DNA of 10,364 nucleotides from Candidatus Omnitrophota bacterium (GTDB taxonomy: Bacteria > Omnitrophota > Gorgyraeia > Gygaellales > Profunditerraquicolaceae): NCBI GenBank assembly GCA_026387485.1, contig JAPLLQ010000076.1:32849-43212 (forward strand). Reading direction: 5' to 3'. Positions 6,801-10,364 of the stretch are shown piece after piece. Position 1 is the stretch's first letter, and each line of letters begins with the position of its first letter. Under the pieces are notes generated by a model. The model was not told the origin of the DNA. It saw nothing but the letters and a program-made list of their open reading frames with translations, and searched no databases. The position numbers and the translations under genes are program-made.

Positions 6801-7602
6801 CTATAAAATTAAAAGAGGCCAGCGCGAAGAGTATATCCAAACTGAGCATCAGATGAATGAATTGCTTTTAGACTTAGGAAGAGAAGGCCATAGTTTTATC
6901 CGCTTAAAAGATAAAGAAAAATTTACCGATAATAAATTTAAAGACCTATTAGAGCTTTTAGTAGAGTTAGAAAAAATCAGCAAGGTTTTAGACAAGAAGG
7001 GAGTGGATTTTGCAAAATACCTTACTTTTAGGCACCCAAAGACCAAAAAGATGCCTATTTATAGGGTAAAAGTGGAGGGCAAAGAGCATTTTCTCTATTC
7101 TGACAAGGAATTAGCCAGCTTAACCGATAAAGAGGAGAAGGAAACTGAGTTAGATAGGCTGGAACTCTTTGAGGCTCAAGATATTGAGCGCATCCTGGTA
7201 AAAATAGAAAAATTAGGGCTAGATGTCACCACTTATGCTGGTTCTCAGCTAGAAGTTACTACTACTAAAAAAGAAAAGGAGATTAAACTGAAGCCGCTCT
7301 ACCGGATCACCAATGAAAAAGACCAAAAAGACCTTTTTAGTTTAAAGGAGGTCTTGGCCTATATTAAAGAATCAGCTGATAAAGGCATGCATATACAAAG
7401 GTATAAGGGTTTAGGCGAGATGAATCCCCAGCAGCTTTGGGATACTACTATGGATCCGGAAAAAAGAACGATTTTACAGGTTATGTTAGAGGATGCGGTT
7501 GAGGCGGATAAGATGTTTACGGTTTTAATGGGCGACCAGGTTGAGCCGCGCCGTCAATTCATAGAAGATTATGCGCATCAAGTAAAGAATTTGGATATTT
7601 AA
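3850..7602 (+). CDS. gyrB: DNA gyrase subunit B precursor containing an intein
   Basis: A 1250-residue precursor; removing the 434-residue intein leaves a GyrB of 816 residues, close to the Gram-negative form (E. coli 804). GyrB supplies ATP hydrolysis and part of the cleavage site for negative supercoiling. The GHKL ATPase has Glu61 (E. coli Glu42), Asn65, IDNGRGIP (91-98), the lid loop around 120-140 and Arg155 (E. coli Arg136). The TOPRIM motif EGDSAGG (441-447) is interrupted by the intein and resumes at Ser882 (SAKQGRDR). The metal ligands are DADID (948-952), and the QRYKGLGEMNPQQLW motif lies near the end. A Lys-rich N-terminus extends 19 residues past the E. coli start. The GTG start overlaps the dciA stop and has GGAG 7 nt upstream. 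A large insertion in the C-terminal half resembles that of Gram-negative GyrB. Confidence 0.97.
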   Translation: MKKVKAKKAEQLKKSPQPADKGKAYDATSIQVLEGIEAVRLRPAMYVGDTSTRGLHHLVYEVVDNSVDESLAGYCNSIAVGVHADNSVEVIDNGRGIPVDMHKTEKKPAVEVALTTLHAGGKFDHRSYKVSGGLHGVGVSCVNALSDWLEVEVKRDGKVYHQRYERGKTVSKLTVIGKSNATGTKITFKPDKTIFNKIDFSYDILSQRLRELAFLNKGLKIKLEDARTDKESVFEFSGGIVSFVEYLNKNKNSLHHKVVYFQKVQDDINVEVALQYNDGYAETIFSFANNINTIEGGTHLSGFKSALTRAINQYAKSKNLLKDDVAITGDDAREGLTAVISVKVPNPQFEGQTKTKLGNSEVEGLVASASLDALASYFEENPSVANKIIDKVIVASRAREAARKARELTRRKGALEGAGLPGKLADCSERDPALCEVYIVEGDSAGGCFFGDTKIALTDGRNIAFKKLVNEEKAGKKNYCYTIGLDNKIVIGEIKNPRMTKQGTEVIKVVLDNNEEVICTPDHKFMLRDGGYKMAKDLTSQDSLMPLYRKYSEIGGRITIQGYEMVFDSKSNKWIFTHLLSDRFNLKSGASSKEIGDTIHHKDFNKLNNNPGNLVRMGNREHLLYHTKILEMTLHSKETKEKSRKAHQKTAYREKVRKIMSTPEMRKMLSQRAKKQWENDEYKNYMARKFLEFYRSHPEYQKRNTQTLNLSQKNYWSGKNHRDEQAEKVKRYFELYPEAKKHLSRKAKIEWSNKDLVNWRRNKTSQQWSQEFREKRKAAYNRTYLDRSLAFARLVYEDHGSLELYDDERQVLPRRDNNLLKYNTLVDRFFNTDQNALLEAVVNYNHKIKRIEKVEEKVDVYDIEVPETHNFALASGIFVHNSAKQGRDRRFQAILPIKGKILNVEKSRLDKILSNEEIRTIITALGTSVGEEFDISKLRYNKIVLMADADIDGSHIRTLLLTLLYRQMPKLVEEGHVYIAQPPLYKIKRGQREEYIQTEHQMNELLLDLGREGHSFIRLKDKEKFTDNKFKDLLELLVELEKISKVLDKKGVDFAKYLTFRHPKTKKMPIYRVKVEGKEHFLYSDKELASLTDKEEKETELDRLELFEAQDIERILVKIEKLGLDVTTYAGSQLEVTTTKKEKEIKLKPLYRITNEKDQKDLFSLKEVLAYIKESADKGMHIQRYKGLGEMNPQQLWDTTMDPEKRTILQVMLEDAVEADKMFTVLMGDQVEPRRQFIEDYAHQVKNLDI
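5191..6492 (+). mobile_element. GyrB intein, 434 residues, with HNH endonuclease
   Basis: An in-frame protein intron from Cys448 to Asn881 of the precursor. All splicing residues are visible: Cys1 in block A (CFFGDTKIALTDG), TPDH at intein residues 73-76 (block B), VYDIEVPETHNFALASG (block F, about 413-429) and the C-terminal HN followed by Ser+1 (block G). It should therefore splice. It sits between the Gly-Gly and the Ser of EGDSAGG/SAKQGR, the site I know from the Synechocystis GyrB intein. The N-terminal block (LVNEEKAGK, CYTI, CTPDHKFMLRDG, DSLMPL) and the length (434 against about 435) also resemble that intein. The homing endonuclease lies between the splicing halves. The ORF is intact, so element and host protein are probably both active. 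No split or frameshift is seen. Confidence 0.96.
5596..6228 (+). other. HNH homing endonuclease domain within the GyrB intein
   Basis: Intein residues about 136-346 form the insertion between the splicing halves. The HNH core is IHHKDFNKLNNNPGNLVRM followed by NREHLLYH: His153, His154, Asn166, His175 and His179 are the likely metal and catalytic residues. After it comes a long, very basic helical stretch with spaced repeats around Trp230, Trp269, Trp304 and Trp321, of the type K..W.[ND]..[YL]... This resembles the Trp-containing DNA-binding repeats found behind HNH nucleases of introns and phages. The role would be to cut an intein-less gyrB allele at the insertion site and so spread the element. 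Arginine codons here are mostly AGA (13 of 21), unlike the flanks. Boundaries are approximate. Confidence 0.82.
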
Positions 7603-7603
7603 T

Positions 7604-10036
7604 ATGTATACACGCAACGAAAAAATAATTCCGGTTTATATTGAGGATGAGGTTAAAGATTCCTATTTAAATTATGCCATGAGCGTAATTGTCGGCCGCG
7701 CCCTGCCTGATGTGCGCGACGGATTAAAGCCGGTGCATCGCAGAATTCTTTACGCCATGCAAGAACTTAATCTTGAGCACTCTAAGCCTTATAAGAAATG
7801 TGCGCGTATTGTCGGTGAAACCATGGGTAAGTATCATCCACATGGCGATGTGGCTATTTATGATACCCTGGTGCGCATGGCGCAAGATTTTTCTTTGCGC
7901 TATCCCTTAGTAGACGGACAGGGCAACTTTGGTTCGGTTGATGGAGATGCTGCCGCGGCTATGCGTTATACCGAGGCGCGTCTGGCCGCGGTTTCTGAAG
8001 AGATGCTTGGTGATATTGAAAAAGAAACCGTTAACTTCGGCCCGAACTTCGACTCTTCTTTAAAGGAACCCTTACTTTTACCAGCAAGTTTGCCGAATCT
8101 ATTAGTGAACGGCTCAAGCGGTATTGCCGTGGGCATGGCGACCAATATACCACCGCATAATTTAAGTGAGGTCTGTGACGCCATTATGTTTCTTTTAGAT
8201 CACCCTGAGGCAGAAATTAAGGACTTAATGCATTATGTCAAGGGGCCAGATTTTCCTACTGGAGGATTGATCTGCGGCAAGACGGGGATTAAAGATGCGT
8301 ATACTACCGGAAGAGGTAAGTTATTAATACGCTCTCGGGCCACCGTAGAGCATCAAAAGAATGGCAAAGACTTAATTATTATTACTGAAATTCCTTATCA
8401 GGTGCAGAAGTCCGGCGTTATTGAAGCTATCGCGGCCTTGGTTGATGATAAAAAAATTGAAGGCATATCTGATATCCGCGATGAATCTGATAAGGACGGC
8501 ATGCGTATTGTAGTTGAACTTAAGCGCGATATCGAATCCCAGATTGTTTTGAATCAACTTTTTAAACATACCCAACTAGAAACCACATTTGGCATTATTA
8601 TGCTGGCCTTGGTGGATAATCGGCCCAAGGTATTAAATTTGCGGCAGGTATTAGATTGTTATATTGAGCATCGCAAGATTGTTATCCGCCGACGCACTCA
8701 GTTTGAATTAGATAAGGCTTTAAGGCGTGCGCATATTTTAGAAGGTTTAAAAATAGCGCTTAAGTTTATCGATCGTATTATTAAAGTAATCAAAACCTCA
8801 AAGAGCGTAGAGAGCGCCAAAGTAAATTTAATGAAGGAGTTTGAGCTTTCGGAGTTGCAGTCGCAGGCAATCCTTGAAATGCAATTGCAGCGCTTAACTG
8901 CTCTTGAGCGCGATAAAATTGATGCCGAGTACGCCGAGCTTTTAAAGAAAATTGAAATCTGCCGGGCGATTTTAGGTTCAGAGAAAAAAGTCGAAGGGAT
9001 TATTAAGGAAGAGCTGGAGAATTTAAAGAAAAAATATGGTGATCAAAGGCGTACAGATATAGTGGGTGAAGCAGAAGAGCTGGAGGTTGAGGATTTAATT
9101 GCTGATGAGGATGTGGTAGTTACTATCAGCCACGGCGGTTATATTAAGCGTCTACCGGTAAGCTCGTATCGTAAACAAAAGCGTGGAGGAACTGGGGCAA
9201 CAGGGGCAGACTTAAAAGAAGAAGATTTTAGTGAGCATCTTTTTGTGGCCTCTACCAAAGATTACCTTTTGATTTTTACCGATCAAGGACAGGTGCACTG
9301 GTTAAAGGTTTATGAGATACCCCCAGCTAGCCGTATTTCTAAGGGCAAGGCGATTGTGAATTTGGTGCAGATGGAGCAGGTAGCGAAAATCAGCTCTACT
9401 ATCCCGGTTAAAGATTTTTCACCGGATAAATATTTGGTTATGGTGACTAATCTTGGGCAAATTAAGAAAACCAAGTTAGAGGCTTATGGTAATCCGCGCA
9501 AAGGCGGGATTATCGGCATCACCGTAGAGAAAAACGACGCTCTTATCGGCGTAGAATTAACTGATGGCAAGCAGGAATTATTAATCGGCACCCGTCAGGG
9601 AAAAGCCATCAGGTTCTCTGAGGAAAAAGTGCGGGATATGGGTAGGGCGGCCAAAGGCGTGCGGGGAATATCATTGGGTAAAAAAGACGAAGTTATAGAT
9701 TTTGTCGTTCCCCAAAAAGGCGAAGGGATATTAACCGTTACCAGCTTAGGTTTTGCCAAACGCACCACCATCGAGGCATACCGTTTGACTTCCCGCGGGG
9801 GTAAAGGCGTAATCAATATTAAGGTTACCGATAAAAACGGCGAGGCAGTGAATATCAAGGCAGTCAGCGATAATGATGAGTTAATGGTGATTACCCAGAA
9901 TGGAATATTCTTACGCTGCGCAGTGAAAGATATCCGTGAGACCGGGCGTTCTGCCCAAGGCGTACGTCTGATTAAACTACAGGATAAAGACCGCGTATCT
10001 TGCATTGCGCCGGTAATTGCCGAGGAAGAGGAATAA
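7604..10036 (+). CDS. gyrA: DNA gyrase subunit A
   Basis: An 810-residue GyrA, which cuts and rejoins DNA through a tyrosine and wraps DNA for supercoiling. The N-terminal SYLNYAMSVIVGRALPDVRDG (20-40) leads to the winged-helix region with Tyr122 in RYTEAR, the same number as the E. coli active-site tyrosine. The coiled-coil arm has EMQLQRLTALERDKI (425-439). The CTD begins near residue 500 and carries the GyrA box QKRGGTG (525-531), which marks a gyrase rather than a topoisomerase IV subunit; six beta-pinwheel blades fill the rest. The tail is acidic (IAEEEE). The residue matching E. coli Ser83 is Val in HGDVAIYD, while Asp87 is kept. The ATG lies one base after the gyrB TAA and has no clear Shine-Dalgarno, implying coupling to gyrB. 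Confidence 0.98.
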   Translation: MYTRNEKIIPVYIEDEVKDSYLNYAMSVIVGRALPDVRDGLKPVHRRILYAMQELNLEHSKPYKKCARIVGETMGKYHPHGDVAIYDTLVRMAQDFSLRYPLVDGQGNFGSVDGDAAAAMRYTEARLAAVSEEMLGDIEKETVNFGPNFDSSLKEPLLLPASLPNLLVNGSSGIAVGMATNIPPHNLSEVCDAIMFLLDHPEAEIKDLMHYVKGPDFPTGGLICGKTGIKDAYTTGRGKLLIRSRATVEHQKNGKDLIIITEIPYQVQKSGVIEAIAALVDDKKIEGISDIRDESDKDGMRIVVELKRDIESQIVLNQLFKHTQLETTFGIIMLALVDNRPKVLNLRQVLDCYIEHRKIVIRRRTQFELDKALRRAHILEGLKIALKFIDRIIKVIKTSKSVESAKVNLMKEFELSELQSQAILEMQLQRLTALERDKIDAEYAELLKKIEICRAILGSEKKVEGIIKEELENLKKKYGDQRRTDIVGEAEELEVEDLIADEDVVVTISHGGYIKRLPVSSYRKQKRGGTGATGADLKEEDFSEHLFVASTKDYLLIFTDQGQVHWLKVYEIPPASRISKGKAIVNLVQMEQVAKISSTIPVKDFSPDKYLVMVTNLGQIKKTKLEAYGNPRKGGIIGITVEKNDALIGVELTDGKQELLIGTRQGKAIRFSEEKVRDMGRAAKGVRGISLGKKDEVIDFVVPQKGEGILTVTSLGFAKRTTIEAYRLTSRGGKGVINIKVTDKNGEAVNIKAVSDNDELMVITQNGIFLRCAVKDIRETGRSAQGVRLIKLQDKDRVSCIAPVIAEEEE

Positions 10037-10052
10037 GGCTCGACCCCGTCGT

Positions 10053-10129
10053 CTTCCCGCAAAGAACTTGATAGAGACTTGATGCGGGATCCCGCACCGG
10101 GTAGTTTTTCTATTGTTATTTGCGGGAAG
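10053..10129. repeat. Nested palindromes downstream of gyrA
   Basis: An 11-bp perfect inverted repeat, CTTCCCGCAAA (10053-10063) and TTTGCGGGAAG (10119-10129), encloses a 14-bp perfect palindrome, TGCGGGATCCCGCA (10083-10096). The 7-mer TCCCGCA or its complement thus occurs four times, so alternative pairings are possible. A short direct repeat, ACTTGAT, lies at 10066-10072 and 10077-10083. The layout resembles REP- or MITE-like intergenic elements, but a single copy cannot prove this. It occupies most of the 138-nt gap between gyrA and the next gene. Confidence 0.7.
10083..10109 (+). terminator. Possible gyrA terminator
   Basis: The GC-rich palindrome TGCGGGATCCCGCA (10083-10096), or the alternative CCCG-CAC-CGGG hairpin (10091-10101), is followed by a T-run at 10105-10109. 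It lies about 50 nt after the gyrA stop, where the operon should end. The T-run is short and a few bases from the stem, so strength is doubtful; the hairpin may belong to the wider repeat. Confidence 0.4.
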
Positions 10130-10174
10130 CCTGGTCTAGGACAAGAGATATTAGATCGGGTTACGGAGTTATTA

Positions 10175-10364
10175 ATGTGCTATGTTTACGTTTTGTGTAG
10201 CTTAAAAAATAATAGATATTATATCGGTTCCACTAACAACTTAAAAAGAAGGTTAGCTGAGCATAATAGAGGCGAATCTTTATCGCTTAGAAATAAAGGT
10301 CCATTTAAGTTGGTTTATTGCGAAGAATATGCTGCAAAGAGAGATGCAATCCTTCGAGAAAAAC
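10175..10364 (+). CDS. GIY-YIG nuclease family protein, N-terminal part
   Basis: The first 63 codons of a small GIY-YIG domain protein of the UPF0213 type; the gene runs off the right edge. The product begins MCYVYVLCSL and continues RYYIGSTNNLKRRLAEHNRG, giving the paired tyrosine motifs (YVY and YIG), the conserved Arg within LKRRL and the His-Asn that follows. The REK at the end (about 61-63) probably holds the catalytic Glu. Full-length relatives are about 80-100 residues. The ATG has GGAG (10165-10168) with a 6-nt spacer. Such short GIY-YIG proteins are common in uncultured bacteria and their role is mostly unknown, perhaps structure-specific DNA cutting. It does not look like part of the gyrase operon, being separated by the palindromic region. 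Confidence 0.85.
   Translation, partial: MCYVYVLCSLKNNRYYIGSTNNLKRRLAEHNRGESLSLRNKGPFKLVYCEEYAAKRDAILREK

Noticed and set aside
9595..10062. 155-codon minus-strand frame over the end of gyrA
   Set aside because: It is fully antisense to the gyrA CTD, lacks family motifs and is best explained as a shadow frame.

Overview
This window is the replication-origin neighbourhood of a bacterial chromosome. The leftward genes yidC (partial), yidD and rpmH are divided from the rightward genes dnaA, dnaN, dciA (DUF721), gyrB and gyrA by a 451-nt non-coding spacer, and a truncated GIY-YIG nuclease gene ends the window. The mix of short AT-rich spacers, a dciA-type helicase-loader gene, a Gram-negative-length GyrB and this gene order suits an uncultured Gram-negative lineage. 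Candidatus Omnitrophota or a relative is my guess from style only; no rRNA or other decisive marker is present.

Left arm (1-543, minus strand): rpmH, then yidD starting at a TTG inside the end of rpmH, then yidC two bases after the yidD stop. The rnpA gene that normally lies between rpmH and yidD is missing. Spacer 544-994: a strong leftward promoter for rpmH, two tandem rightward promoters for dnaA, one perfect DnaA box at 660-668, and a convergent pair of DnaA boxes (946-954 and 968-976) in the dnaA leader. The 142-nt dnaA-dnaN spacer carries a DnaA box, a short spacer, a run of DnaA-trio-like triplets and a very AT-rich stretch. This matches the basal unwinding system of Bacillus subtilis, so I read the whole as a bipartite oriC flanking dnaA.

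Right arm (2475-10036): dnaN, dciA, gyrB and gyrA are packed with gaps of 2, -4 and 1 nt, so they are almost certainly one transcript making the sliding clamp, a DnaB-helicase loader and both gyrase subunits. recF, often found between dnaN and gyrB, is absent. gyrB is interrupted in frame by a 434-residue intein with all splicing residues present and an HNH endonuclease followed by Trp-containing basic repeats. It sits inside the TOPRIM motif, between the Gly-Gly and the Ser of EGDSAGG/S. The arginine codons of the endonuclease part differ sharply from those of the splicing domain and of gyrB, suggesting a composite, acquired element. GyrA has Val at the position equivalent to E. coli Ser83.

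End (10037-10364): nested palindromes built on TGCGGGA/TCCCGCA, probably including the gyrA terminator, then a GIY-YIG protein gene cut by the window edge.
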